Part shown: in pieces, positions 7,324 to 14,097 of the stretch
How positions within the stretch are numbered: position 1 is the stretch's first letter
How the letters are laid out: the number at the start of each line of letters is the position of its first letter
Origin: Bacteroidales bacterium
GTDB lineage: Bacteria; Bacteroidota; Bacteroidia; Bacteroidales; UBA932
Assembly (NCBI GenBank): GCA_017429205.1
Contig: JAFRPH010000091.1
Location: forward strand, 1 to 14,097
Reading direction: 5' to 3'
Length of the DNA stretch: 14,097 nt
The notes under the pieces: model-generated
Databases searched by the model: none
What the model was told of the DNA's origin: nothing
Seen by the model: only the letters and a program-made list of their open reading frames with translations
Translations under genes and position numbers: made by a program

Positions 7324-10300
7324 CTATCGGACGGGCTTGAGCCGCAGGATGGCGATGGCATTCTCCGGCAGGGTGAAGTCGAAACTGCCCTTCACGGCGC
7401 CCAGGGCCTTGGAGTGCGGGACCACCGGCTCGTTGTACTTGACGCGGCGGCCGAAGCGGAAGGCCCTTTCGCGGAGGCCCGGGCGCTCGGCCGCGCCGGG
7501 GCCAACAGCGGCGGCCGGCGCCGCATAGTCCGGGTGGCTGGAGTAGTAGTTCTGGTCGCCCTGGTTCTTGATGGACGTGTCGTGGGAGGAGACGAACTCC
7601 AGCGTGGCCTTGTAGGTCAGGCCGGTGCCGGTCTGGACGGTGAATACCTTGTCCACAGCCTCGGCATTGACCAGCTTGATGAAGATTTCGCCGGTCTTGG
7701 TGTCGATGGTGGGGGAGCTGTAGATGCGCTCGTCCGCGGCGTCTCCGTTCATCGCCGGAGACATCGCGAAGGCGCGGTCGCCCGCCACGGAGAAGAGCTG
7801 CTGGTACCAGTAGTTGCAGCTGCGCCACATCCCGCGGTTGTCGAACCAGATCAGGTTCGAGTTCCATTTGTTGAAGCCCTTCTTGCAGAAGAGCGGGGCG
7901 TAGGCAGCCATCACGACCATGTCGGAGTTGCGCTCCAGGCTGAGCCAGTAGGCCGCCTCGGCCATCGCGGAGGAGTAGGCGTTGTTGGCGCGGTTGTTCG
8001 CGAACTCGCCGACGAACACGCGCGTGGGCTTCGAGCGGTCGTAGGTGTTGCCGTCTTTGCCGCGCACCTTGCCCGGCTCATAGCGGTCGCCGTGGGAGTA
8101 GAACCAATCATCGCCCTTGTAATAGTGCTCATCCACGATGGTGTCGGGGTATTTCGCGTCGATTTCCGACATGTTGGCGTCGAACTCGCGGCCCGCGTCG
8201 GCGGCGCCGGCGGTGGAGACGATCGTAATCTCGGGATGGGCGGCCTTGATGGCCTTGTACATAATGTCGAACCGCTCCCAGAACTCGGGGCCCTGGTTCT
8301 CGTTGCCGATGCCCAGGTACTTGAGGTGGAACGGGGCCGGATGGCCCATCTCCGCCCGCCTGGCGCCCCACTCGGTATCGTTCCCGCCGTTGCAGAACTC
8401 GATGAAGTCGAGCGCGTCCTTGACGAAGATGTTGTAGAAGCGGTCGCGGTCGGCCTGGGTCTCGAGCGGGGCGATGTACTGGTGTCCGGCGAACTGGCAG
8501 GTGACGCCGTTGTTCAGCACCGGCAGCGGCGTGGCGCCAAGGCCTTCGGCCATCAGCAGGTACTCATAGAAACCGATGTACTGCGAAGTCCAGTAGGCCC
8601 AGTGGTTGCGGAAGCCCACCCGTTCCTCGCGCGGGCCGATGGAATTCTTCCAGAACACCTGCCCGAAGTAGTTGGTCCCCTCGGAGGCGCAGCCGCCGGG
8701 GAAGCGCATGAAGGTCGGATGCAGGGCTTCCAGCGCCTCCAGGAGGTCCTTGCGGAAAGGCCCATACTGGCCGCCCTTCCAGAGTTCGGAGGCCTCCGGC
8801 ACCAGGGTGACGAAGTCCAGCCAGAAGGTGCCTTTCGCGTCGCCCACGATGACCAGCCGGCTGTCCACGGAGCGCTCCGCCTTCAGCGTGCCGGTGTACT
8901 TCGTCCAGTTCTTGGCCGGCCGGGTGATGGCGACGATGTTGGAATTGATGTTCCCCTGCGCGTCCTCGAGATAGACCGAGATGGTGCCCCGGTACTTGTT
9001 CGCCTGCAGGTACAGGCCCATATCGTAGCTCACGCCCTCCTTGACCGGGATGGATGCCGTCTGCGTGTTGTTGGAATAGAGCTGGCCCGGCCCGCGCTTG
9101 TATTCGGAGATGCCGTAACCGTTGGCGGCGATGCCGAAGCCCTCGCCGGGATCCTGGATGTCGAAGCGGACGCTGTACTGGGCGTAGCGGAGCTCGTCGT
9201 CGTATTTGTCGTCCGGGTCGAAGTCGTACCAGCGCTTGAGTTTGGGGACCAGCGGCTTGTCGGCCACGGCGCGGGCGCTGCCCACGGCCCCTTCCTTCCG
9301 GACCACCGTCCAGCCGAAGAAGACGGTGTCGCACTGCGAGAATTCATCGGCCCCCGGGGCCTCTGGAACGTTGTAGGCCTGGAAAGAGTTGTTCTGAATG
9401 AGCTGGGCGCAGATGCCGCCGTCGACGCTCTGGTTGATGTCCTCGAAGAAGATGCCGGCGAGGGTGGGGCTGATCTGGATGCCGAGCTGGTCCGGCTGCA
9501 GGGCCAGGGTGCGCTTCTCGGGCTTCTTCCAGCCTTCGAGCTGGAGCATCTTCTCGGCCATCCGGTAGCCCATCAGGCGCATGCCTTCGGTGCTGAAATG
9601 GAACTGGTCGCCCGTGCTCTCGCAGCCTAGGGCGGAGATGATATGGGCGTTCGGCATCACTTCCGGCAGGTGCGGCAGCACGACGTCGTTGAAGGCGGCG
9701 CAGACGCCGTCCACCTCGGCATACTTCAGTTCGCCGGCGAGCAGCGGGATATCGTCCGGGTTGAGGCCCAGTTCAGCGCAGAGGTCGTCATGGATCTTCT
9801 TCACGCGGCCCGGCCAGGCGGGATCGTCCGGATTGGATTCGCCCTGGTGCAGCAGCATTCCCTTGATCACGCCGTCCTTCTGCGCGATGCGCGCGATTTC
9901 CAGCAGGCGGTGGTAGGGGCTGCCGCCGTACTGCGCGACGATGGCCTTCATCCAGTCGCGTTCGCTGTCGATATATTCCTTGTACGCATCCTTGTCCCAG
10001 AGCTCCAGCTTGGCACCCGCGACGGACACGTTGATGACGCCCACGCGGATGTTCGGAGGCAGGTTCTCGATCATCTTGCGGCCGAAGAAATCGACCGGAC
10101 CCAGGTTGTTGCCTTCTCGGCAGATGGGCGGGGTGGCCGTGTACCAATGGCCTTTCTCGCGTCCGTAGCGGGGCATGTCGACCGCCGCCATAAACTGGAA
10201 GCGCGGGTCGTTGAAGCCCTCGTCCTGCGGCGCGGGCCGGGCCCCGGCTTCCATATTGGACTGTCCGAAGCAGAGGTAGATGTGAAAATCGGGGTCGGGC

Positions 10301-10377
10301 CCTTGTGCGAAGGCCTGCTGGCCAAGCGTTAGGGCGACCCCGAAAAGGAAGGTGAAAAGGATGGCGTTCTTTTTCAT
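7324..10377 (-). CDS. SASA/CE6-like esterase-GH51 arabinofuranosidase fusion
   Basis: This 1017-residue secreted enzyme has a signal peptide (MKKN, hydrophobic core, AFA-Q at 22-25). Residues ~26-285 form an SGNH/SASA acetylesterase domain: GQSNM with nucleophile S40, HQGESN at 177-182, and DQFH with D257 and H260. Residues ~292-1017 are GH51-like: ISPTLAGIFFEDINQS near 302-317, a CBM4-like beta insert at ~345-527, GNEN with acid/base E693, VGEFANN with nucleophile E791, and a C-terminal beta-sandwich. Together they would remove acetyl and alpha-L-arabinofuranosyl groups from arabinoxylan or related hemicellulose. The ATG at 10377 was chosen because it starts the signal peptide and lies just downstream of a promoter; longer in-frame starts up to 10695 would overlap the neighbouring hydrolase gene. 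No SusC/SusD pair is adjacent. Confidence 0.92.
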   Translation of the reverse strand: MKKNAILFTFLFGVALTLGQQAFAQGPDPDFHIYLCFGQSNMEAGARPAPQDEGFNDPRFQFMAAVDMPRYGREKGHWYTATPPICREGNNLGPVDFFGRKMIENLPPNIRVGVINVSVAGAKLELWDKDAYKEYIDSERDWMKAIVAQYGGSPYHRLLEIARIAQKDGVIKGMLLHQGESNPDDPAWPGRVKKIHDDLCAELGLNPDDIPLLAGELKYAEVDGVCAAFNDVVLPHLPEVMPNAHIISALGCESTGDQFHFSTEGMRLMGYRMAEKMLQLEGWKKPEKRTLALQPDQLGIQISPTLAGIFFEDINQSVDGGICAQLIQNNSFQAYNVPEAPGADEFSQCDTVFFGWTVVRKEGAVGSARAVADKPLVPKLKRWYDFDPDDKYDDELRYAQYSVRFDIQDPGEGFGIAANGYGISEYKRGPGQLYSNNTQTASIPVKEGVSYDMGLYLQANKYRGTISVYLEDAQGNINSNIVAITRPAKNWTKYTGTLKAERSVDSRLVIVGDAKGTFWLDFVTLVPEASELWKGGQYGPFRKDLLEALEALHPTFMRFPGGCASEGTNYFGQVFWKNSIGPREERVGFRNHWAYWTSQYIGFYEYLLMAEGLGATPLPVLNNGVTCQFAGHQYIAPLETQADRDRFYNIFVKDALDFIEFCNGGNDTEWGARRAEMGHPAPFHLKYLGIGNENQGPEFWERFDIMYKAIKAAHPEITIVSTAGAADAGREFDANMSEIDAKYPDTIVDEHYYKGDDWFYSHGDRYEPGKVRGKDGNTYDRSKPTRVFVGEFANNRANNAYSSAMAEAAYWLSLERNSDMVVMAAYAPLFCKKGFNKWNSNLIWFDNRGMWRSCNYWYQQLFSVAGDRAFAMSPAMNGDAADERIYSSPTIDTKTGEIFIKLVNAEAVDKVFTVQTGTGLTYKATLEFVSSHDTSIKNQGDQNYYSSHPDYAAPAAAVGPGAAERPGLRERAFRFGRRVKYNEPVVPHSKALGAVKGSFDFTLPENAIAILRLKPVR

Positions 10378-10399
10378 AAGACAATTCAGCTCAGTCTTA

Positions 10400-10431
10400 C
10401 AAAAATACGCACATCGCGCCAAAATAGCAAA
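10400..10431 (-). promoter_or_regulatory. Promoter of the SASA-GH51 gene
   Basis: On the - strand TTTG (10428-10431), 20 nt, then TATTTTTG (10400-10407). The 18 nt GCGATGTGCGTATTTTTG (complement of 10400-10417) recur exactly in the promoter of the DUF4234 gene (13530-13547). The -33 box sits directly after the stop of the upstream hydrolase gene (10437). Confidence 0.7.
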
Positions 10432-10436
10432 GCCTT

Positions 10437-11498
10437 CTATCGATCCAATTTGAAGTGGAAAGGCTTGTCGAAATGACGCCGGGAGTAGTAGGTCACGGAC
10501 CGGTCGGTCAGGTTCATGACCATCGTCCAGGCGGTTCCCAGCCGGTCTCCCTGTGCCGGCGGCTGGGACACGTGGGCGATGGCCGTCGTCAGCTGCCGGA
10601 GATCCATCGTGCCGCCCGCTTCCTGCAGCTGCTGGCGCAGGAAATCGTATCGACGGTCTCCCTCGTACAAGCCGACATTCAGCTTCTGCTCGCACAGGTA
10701 GTGATTGGTGACGGCGGGGGAGTCCACGACCACGATTTCGTTGTCGACATATTCCACCACGACGCTCTTGCCGGAGGCATCGGCGATGGCATAATGATGG
10801 GCGGCGACGATGTCCGAGTGCATGTCGATGCCCCGCAGGAGTTCCAGCGCCTCATCGACAGTGGCGGCGTTCTTCAGCAGATAGCTGATGGCCGATGTCG
10901 TCGTGAGCGCCGGTTTCCCGGTCTCCTGGCGCGTCACCGCGTCGTCCCCGGCCATCAGGTCCGCGACGGCGAGGCCTTTCTCGTTGATACCGTCCAGGGC
11001 GAAGAAGAGGCAGCTCAGGGCCATATACTGGTTGACGAAACCTTCCGGCAGCCAGTCGTCCCCGAAGCCGAGGAATTCCACGTTGAAGGTCGTGATGGTC
11101 TCGTATCCCCGCTTGGGAACGGTGTGCAGGACCAGGCCGGTGGCGGAGGAGAAATCGAAGTTCCGGCCCATCAGGACGCCGTTTTCCGGCGTGCGGGCCG
11201 TCAGCGCGGAGCAGCCGTACTGGGCCGGAGCCAGGGTGATCGGCGGGTGGTAATAGCCCTTCGACAGGAAGGTCATCACATATTCCGCCAATTCGCCGGA
11301 GGTCCGGCCGCCGCCCCGGGCGATCAGCTCGTCGAAGCCGTCGTCGCCCTTGTACTCCAGATAGTACAGGCCTTCGTCCAGCTTCTCGACGGACATCGCG
11401 CCTTTGATCAGGGACCCGAATTTCATCCATGTCCCGGCCACGAACAGGATCGTCAGCGCGAGCAGGCTCCAAAGGACTATTTTGAGGATCTTTTTCAT
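10437..11498 (-). CDS. Membrane-anchored choloylglycine hydrolase/AAT-like Ntn hydrolase
   Basis: This 353-residue protein has an N-terminal hydrophobic helix at 4-22 (uncleaved anchor or signal), so the body is placed outside the inner membrane. The block GCSALTARTPENGVLMGRNFDF (95-116) is typical of linear-amide C-N hydrolases and acyl-CoA:6-APA acyltransferase relatives: C96 is the presumed N-terminal nucleophile, and the R112-N-F-D115 motif follows. Because C96 lies ~95 residues in, activation would need self-cleavage before it, as in the C45/NAAA-like group, not the near-N-terminal Cys of bile salt hydrolases. The substrate is unknown: N-acyl amino acids, N-acylethanolamines or penicillin-like amides are family possibilities. 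Its ATG overlaps the TGA of the winged-helix gene (11495-11498). A longer in-frame start at 12071 was discarded because it would overlap two better genes. Confidence 0.82.
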   Translation of the reverse strand: MKKILKIVLWSLLALTILFVAGTWMKFGSLIKGAMSVEKLDEGLYYLEYKGDDGFDELIARGGGRTSGELAEYVMTFLSKGYYHPPITLAPAQYGCSALTARTPENGVLMGRNFDFSSATGLVLHTVPKRGYETITTFNVEFLGFGDDWLPEGFVNQYMALSCLFFALDGINEKGLAVADLMAGDDAVTRQETGKPALTTTSAISYLLKNAATVDEALELLRGIDMHSDIVAAHHYAIADASGKSVVVEYVDNEIVVVDSPAVTNHYLCEQKLNVGLYEGDRRYDFLRQQLQEAGGTMDLRQLTTAIAHVSQPPAQGDRLGTAWTMVMNLTDRSVTYYSRRHFDKPFHFKLDR

Positions 11499-11785
11499 TT
11501 TCCGGAAGATAAGTACTCTTGCAGGGCGTCGACATAGCCTCGGAAGGCCTCCTGGCCCGTAGGGGTGATCTTGCAGGTGGTGCGGGGCATCTTCCCCTTG
11601 AACCCCTTTTCCACCGTGATGTAACCGGCGGCGGTCAGCTTGTCGATCTGCACGCTGAGGTTTCCGGACGTCGCGCCTGTCTGGTTCTTCAAGTAGGTGA
11701 AGTCGGCCTCGTCCACCCCGGCCAGGATGGACATCACCGCCAGCCTGAGCTCCGAATGAAGGAGCGGGTCTAACTTGGGAAACAT
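11495..11785 (-). CDS. Small winged-helix transcriptional regulator
   Basis: This 96-residue protein is essentially one winged-helix domain: PLLHSELRLAVMSIL (helix 1), DFTYLKNQTGATSGNLSVQIDKLTAAGYI (HTH, ~28-56), then a basic wing (EKGFKGKMPRTTCKITPTGQEAF). The pattern matches the MarR/ArsR-like HTH_34 family common in Bacteroidota. It lies 3 nt after the membrane-protein gene and overlaps the amidohydrolase gene by 4 nt, so all three should be made together. It probably controls this operon, but no palindrome clear enough to name as its operator was seen in the upstream promoter. Confidence 0.88.
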   Translation of the reverse strand: MFPKLDPLLHSELRLAVMSILAGVDEADFTYLKNQTGATSGNLSVQIDKLTAAGYITVEKGFKGKMPRTTCKITPTGQEAFRGYVDALQEYLSSGK

Positions 11786-11788
11786 CGC

Positions 11789-12364
11789 TCACTTGTTCTG
11801 AAGTTTCATGATGGCGCCGGTGACGAGCAGGAGGATGCCGCCCAGGGTGAAGATCAGCAGCTGCGCCTCGCTCTTGACGAGCATCGCGACGACGGCGCCG
11901 CAAACGCCCAGGAGGAAGCCGCAGACGATGATGGGCCAGTTCTTCAGCAGGACGCCGGACATGCATTCCGCGAGGCCCAGGATGATGACGATGATGAGCG
12001 AAACGTTCATCGGAACCAGGAAGATGGCCAGGGCGCTGAGCGTGATGGCGAAGACGCCGAAGACGCGCCACACGCCGGAGAGCATCTTGCTGACCTCGTT
12101 CTGCGGGACGGCGACGTCATATTTGCCCATCAGCGCGGCGAGGGGATAGCCGATGGCCGGCATCGCGAACCACAGGAAGTTCCATTGCGGCTTCCCGGTC
12201 AAGTTCCAAAGCAGGTAGATGACCAGGGAGATGGCGGTGAGCAGCGCGCCCCAGAGCAGGAAGTACTTTGCGCTGTTGCGGAGGATGCCTTTGCGGCTCT
12301 TGTTGAAGGTTTCCGTGATGATCTGAAGGCTCTGCTGAGCGCTCATTTCGTTGTTCTGTTCCAT
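11789..12364 (-). CDS. Integral membrane protein of unknown function
   Basis: This 191-residue protein has a soluble N-terminal ~32 residues (polar, helical: SAQQSLQIITETFNKSRKG) followed by five to six hydrophobic stretches: about 35-53, 62-78, 100-116, 117-134, 142-160 and 166-184. No catalytic motif is recognised. It is the first gene of a three-gene operon with a winged-helix regulator and a membrane-anchored amidohydrolase. Small multi-pass proteins placed directly before HTH_34-type regulators recur in Bacteroidota, so a role linked to that regulator (for example membrane sequestration or sensing) is a guess. The ATG at 12364 lies ~60 nt downstream of a good promoter. Confidence 0.82.
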   Translation of the reverse strand: MEQNNEMSAQQSLQIITETFNKSRKGILRNSAKYFLLWGALLTAISLVIYLLWNLTGKPQWNFLWFAMPAIGYPLAALMGKYDVAVPQNEVSKMLSGVWRVFGVFAITLSALAIFLVPMNVSLIIVIILGLAECMSGVLLKNWPIIVCGFLLGVCGAVVAMLVKSEAQLLIFTLGGILLLVTGAIMKLQNK

Positions 12365-12428
12365 TGTAACCGTGTTTTAACTTGTTTTCGGAGTCCGGTG
12401 AAGCTGCGCAGTCTTCCCGAACCCGATG

Positions 12429-12460
12429 CAAATATAAACAAGTTTACATTATAAACCAAA
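12429..12460 (-). promoter_or_regulatory. Promoter of the membrane protein-regulator-hydrolase operon
   Basis: On the - strand TTTG (12457-12460), 20 nt and TATATTTG (12429-12436) match the Bacteroidota consensus. The leader to the ATG at 12364 is about 60 nt, with no strong Shine-Dalgarno and no obvious hairpin. Confidence 0.7.
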
Positions 12461-12521
12461 TTTATTTTGAATTTTTTGCAGGGGGGCGGTTTCCCGAGCC
12501 TCCGGCGGGGAACAAATACCC

Positions 12522-12583
12522 ACAAAAACGTTCCCTCCGGTGTGCTCGAGCATTCCGGAGGGAACAATAGGGGCCGTTTTTGT
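12522..12583 (-). terminator. Terminator with perfect 11-bp stem after the thioredoxin gene
   Basis: GTTCCCTCCGG (12530-12540) and CCGGAGGGAAC (12555-12565) pair perfectly, and the loop contains its own palindrome TGCTCGAGCA (12543-12552). ACAAAAACG at 12522-12530 supplies a T-run directly after the stem on the - strand, and its mirror CGTTTTTGT at 12575-12583 places a T-run on the + strand too, so the element is built symmetrically. It ends the leftward thioredoxin operon before the next promoter. A weaker hairpin (GTTTCCC...GGGGAAC, ~12489-12513) lies beyond it. Nothing else was seen between 12365 and 12614. Confidence 0.8.
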
Positions 12584-12614
12584 TACTTGCGGCGTGCTGT
12601 GGGGGTGTGGACGG

Positions 12615-13103
12615 CTACTTGAACACCGTCCGCAGGAGGGCGTCGATGCCTTCGCCGCGCATGCCCTGCTGAACGATCTTGCCGTCAGGAGCGAACAGGA
12701 ACAGATGCGGGATGGTCGACACGCCGAACTCGCCGGCGAGAGCGATGGAAGGATCCAGCAGCTGCGGGTAGTAGATGCCCATATTGGCCATCGCCTTTTG
12801 CGTATTGGGCTGCTGGTCCCGGACCGCGACACCCAGGACGACCAGGCCTTTATCCTTATAATCGTTGTAGGCTTTCACCACGAACGGAGTCTCTTCGCGG
12901 CAGGGGCCGCACCACGAGGCCCAGAAATCGACCAGGACATACTGGCCCTTGCCCACGAAATCGTCCAGGCAGCCCGTGGCCTCGGAGATGGTTCCATCGG
13001 CCTGCAGCTGGATGAGGGGTCCTTTGGTAGAACGCGGGGTGGCGGAGTAACCGGCGGCCGCGAACATCAGGGCCGCGGCGGCGAGAAGGAGGATTTTTTT
13101 CAT
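12615..13103 (-). CDS. Secreted TlpA/ResA-like thioredoxin-fold protein
   Basis: This 162-residue protein has a signal peptide (MKK, Leu/Ala core to ~residue 20) and a single thioredoxin-like domain: VDFWASWCGPCREE with redox cysteines C65 and C68, the AhpC/TSA-TlpA style segment LVVLGVAVRDQ, and the cis-proline block VSTIP (P132). It would act in the periplasm as a thiol-disulfide oxidoreductase, most likely keeping partner cysteines reduced; the partner is unknown. The length is normal for a stand-alone TlpA/ResA domain, without the N-terminal DUF4369 found on many Bacteroidota relatives. It follows the DUF4234 gene by 12 nt and is followed by a strong terminator, so these two form the operon. 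Confidence 0.92.
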   Translation of the reverse strand: MKKILLLAAAALMFAAAGYSATPRSTKGPLIQLQADGTISEATGCLDDFVGKGQYVLVDFWASWCGPCREETPFVVKAYNDYKDKGLVVLGVAVRDQQPNTQKAMANMGIYYPQLLDPSIALAGEFGVSTIPHLFLFAPDGKIVQQGMRGEGIDALLRTVFK

Positions 13104-13115
13104 CTTGCGCGTAGA

Positions 13116-13508
13116 TTAGAGAGAGGCGTTATAGCTTTCGTTGATCATGTTCATGCTCGTGAGCAGCTTATGCAGATAGACAAACGGCCCGATCAAGATC
13201 AGACTTCCGAGGACGCCCCAGCCCCAGAAATCGCCGGCTCCGAATTCATAGCCCAGATTGCGGGCCTTGAGCTCGTCGCCGATGCGGTTCGACAGGTTGT
13301 GGTACCAGATCAGCGGAAAGATTCCGCACGTGATGGGTCCGAGAATGAACAGGACCAGCAAGTAATTGAGGGTGCTCTTGTGGTCCCGCGGAGCGGCGAC
13401 CGTGTCGATTTCCATGGAAATATGAGTCTTGACGACAATTCCATAGATCCCGAAAGTGATGAGGGACAGCAGCACATATTTGAGGAGGCCTCGATTGGTT
13501 CTGAGCAT
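13116..13508 (-). CDS. DUF4234-type membrane protein
   Basis: This 130-residue protein has about three membrane segments. The first contains LLKYVLLSLITFGIYGIVV, the second FILGPITCGIFPLIWYHNLSNRIGDEL, the third GWGVLGSLILIGPFVYLHKLL. The repeated TFGIYGI / CGIFPLIW elements are characteristic of DUF4234, a small membrane family without known biochemical role. An ATG 26 codons upstream (13586) is in frame, but the promoter at 13530-13560 would start transcription downstream of it, and the conserved part begins only at 13508, so the shorter start is preferred. Co-transcribed with the thioredoxin-like gene 12 nt further on. Confidence 0.82.
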   Translation of the reverse strand: MLRTNRGLLKYVLLSLITFGIYGIVVKTHISMEIDTVAAPRDHKSTLNYLLVLFILGPITCGIFPLIWYHNLSNRIGDELKARNLGYEFGAGDFWGWGVLGSLILIGPFVYLHKLLTSMNMINESYNASL

Positions 13509-13529
13509 AGCTTTATGGATGATGTCACG

Positions 13530-13560
13530 CAAAAATACGCACATCGCAGCAATAATCCAA
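13530..13560 (-). promoter_or_regulatory. Promoter of the DUF4234-thioredoxin operon
   Basis: On the - strand TTG (13558-13560), 20 nt and TATTTTTG (13530-13537) match the consensus. The -7 box and the ten bases before it are identical to those of the SASA-GH51 promoter at 10400-10417. The promoter position supports the ATG at 13508 as the true start. Confidence 0.7.
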
Positions 13561-13589
13561 GAACGGCTCGTCTTTCTGTTTATCAAGGT

Positions 13590-13678
13590 GCTCGTACAGG
13601 TCCATGAACGGGACCGGTACGGGCATTTAAGGGGTGTTTTTGCTTGTATAGGTCCCGCAGCTGGACCTTTACAAGCAC
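13590..13678. repeat. Two tandem covarying hairpin repeats
   Basis: Two 37-nt units, 13590-13626 and 13642-13678, are identical at 25 positions and each folds into a ~14-bp stem with a 7-nt loop around a shared GGTCC/GGACC core. Several differences keep pairing: unit position 4 with 32 is C-G in the first copy and T-A in the second, and position 3 with 33 is T-G versus T-A. Neither copy is followed by a T-tract in the direction needed for a terminator. They lie just upstream of the DUF4234 promoter. Confidence 0.6.
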
Positions 13679-13740
13679 CTGCAAAGAGAATCGGAAAGGC
13701 CTCGAAATGGTCTGAAAGTCGTCGTGCCGAACGTTATAGT

Positions 13741-14097
13741 TTAGACTCGTAACTGCCGTCCCATCGCTGTATTTTGCGCCACCACCTTCCCGTCACGATA
13801 CACAGCAAATCCCCGTCGACCGCTCTTTAGGGTGATACCGCCGAAGTGCTGAGGTGAGGTACAGAAGAGAGGCGACGTTATAGAGTTTCCGCCCGTGAAT
13901 GGATTGGAGGTGGAGGGGTTGTTTTGTTGGCGGTAGAAGAGACCGATAAATCTGATTTTACTTGAGGCCTTTTTCCTGCGAGAAAAGCCATTTGAGGCGC
14001 TTTGAAGTAAATGCATTATCACACGCATCGCGATGACGCTGCCCGAGAAGAACATCAAATTGAACCATCCCTCCGGCCTTTTCAATTTCTGACGAAA
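13741..14097 (-). CDS. Unrecognised ORF running off the right edge (doubtful)
   Basis: On the - strand a frame is open from the right window edge to TAA at 13741-13743, about 118 residues; a TTG at 14085 or ATG codons at 14055 and 14040 are possible internal starts. The first part is hydrophobic (LMFFSGSVIAMRVIMHLL), the middle is rich in Asn, Ser and Thr, and the end (GGITLKSGRRGFAVYRDGKVV) could form beta-strands. No family was recognised. Base composition is lower in GC than the neighbouring genes and codon use is mixed, so this may be the end of a foreign gene, a decayed gene, or chance. The stretch 13679-13740 between it and the hairpins holds nothing recognised. Confidence 0.25.
   Translation of the reverse strand, partial: FRQKLKRPEGWFNLMFFSGSVIAMRVIMHLLQSASNGFSRRKKASSKIRFIGLFYRQQNNPSTSNPFTGGNSITSPLFCTSPQHFGGITLKSGRRGFAVYRDGKVVAQNTAMGRQLRV

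Noticed and set aside
7306..9630. Long + strand ORF (774 codons) opposite the SASA-GH51 gene
   Set aside because: It is antisense to a well-recognised enzyme and its protein is typical shadow sequence. Only its first few codons are notable, as a mirrored copy of the blaI start.
10378..10695. N-terminal extension of the SASA-GH51 frame up to 10695
   Set aside because: It overlaps the C-terminal coding part of the hydrolase gene, and a promoter plus a signal peptide place the start at 10377.
11499..12071. N-terminal extension of the Ntn hydrolase frame up to 12071
   Set aside because: It overlaps the winged-helix and membrane-protein genes; the extension is low-complexity shadow sequence, and the ATG at 11498 begins a membrane anchor.
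13525..13626. Short - strand ORF (33 codons, MPVPVPFMDLYEHL...) ending inside the DUF4234 promoter
   Set aside because: It covers the hairpin repeat and the promoter boxes, has no ribosome-binding site and no known relative; probably chance.
13741..14097. Possible transposase or insertion-sequence end
   Set aside because: No DDE/HUH motif, terminal inverted repeat or target duplication could be seen in the window.

Overview
The window looks like a chromosomal segment of a fairly GC-rich gut or rumen Bacteroidales (Bacteroidota). Five genes or operons have upstream matches to the Bacteroidota promoter pattern TTTG or TTG, a 19-20 nt gap, then TAnnTTTG. Most starts lack a strong Shine-Dalgarno sequence, and several protein families (DUF4234, BlaR1-TonB, SASA-GH51, S41 lipoprotein) are typical of that phylum. 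Genus is not resolvable from the sequence alone. No tRNA, rRNA, CRISPR array or intact insertion sequence was seen.

Left part (+ strand): the 3' end of a Sel1-repeat protein (2-664), visibly lower in GC than what follows, then a secreted three-part protein (695-2854) that joins a protein-tyrosine-phosphatase domain to a CBM48-like domain and a CE1/esterase-D alpha/beta hydrolase. Everything else that is clearly coding is on the - strand. An S41-type protease lipoprotein (2864-4717) converges on the esterase. Next comes a BlaI-BlaR1 repressor/sensor operon (4862-7206). Its sensor is an M56 metallopeptidase extended by a TonB C-terminal domain and two regions that resemble the periplasmic parts of ExbD proteins. 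The blaI promoter region carries a strikingly symmetric set of palindromes and an inverted copy of the blaI ribosome-binding site and start codon.

Middle and right: a large secreted SASA/CE6-like esterase fused to a GH51 arabinofuranosidase (7324-10377), which fits removal of acetyl and arabinose side groups from arabinoxylan. Upstream of it lies a tightly packed three-gene operon of an integral membrane protein, a small winged-helix regulator and a membrane-anchored Ntn amidohydrolase (12364 down to 10437). Then comes a terminator, and a two-gene operon of a DUF4234 membrane protein and a secreted TlpA-like thioredoxin (13508 down to 12615). The last ~0.5 kb has lower GC and holds two tandem covarying hairpins and an unrecognised ORF running off the right edge.

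The polysaccharide-active enzymes are not next to SusC/SusD genes, so this is not a classical polysaccharide-utilisation locus. The most unusual items are the BlaR1-TonB-ExbD-like chimera, the symmetric blaI control region with its mirrored gene start, and the phosphatase-esterase fusion.
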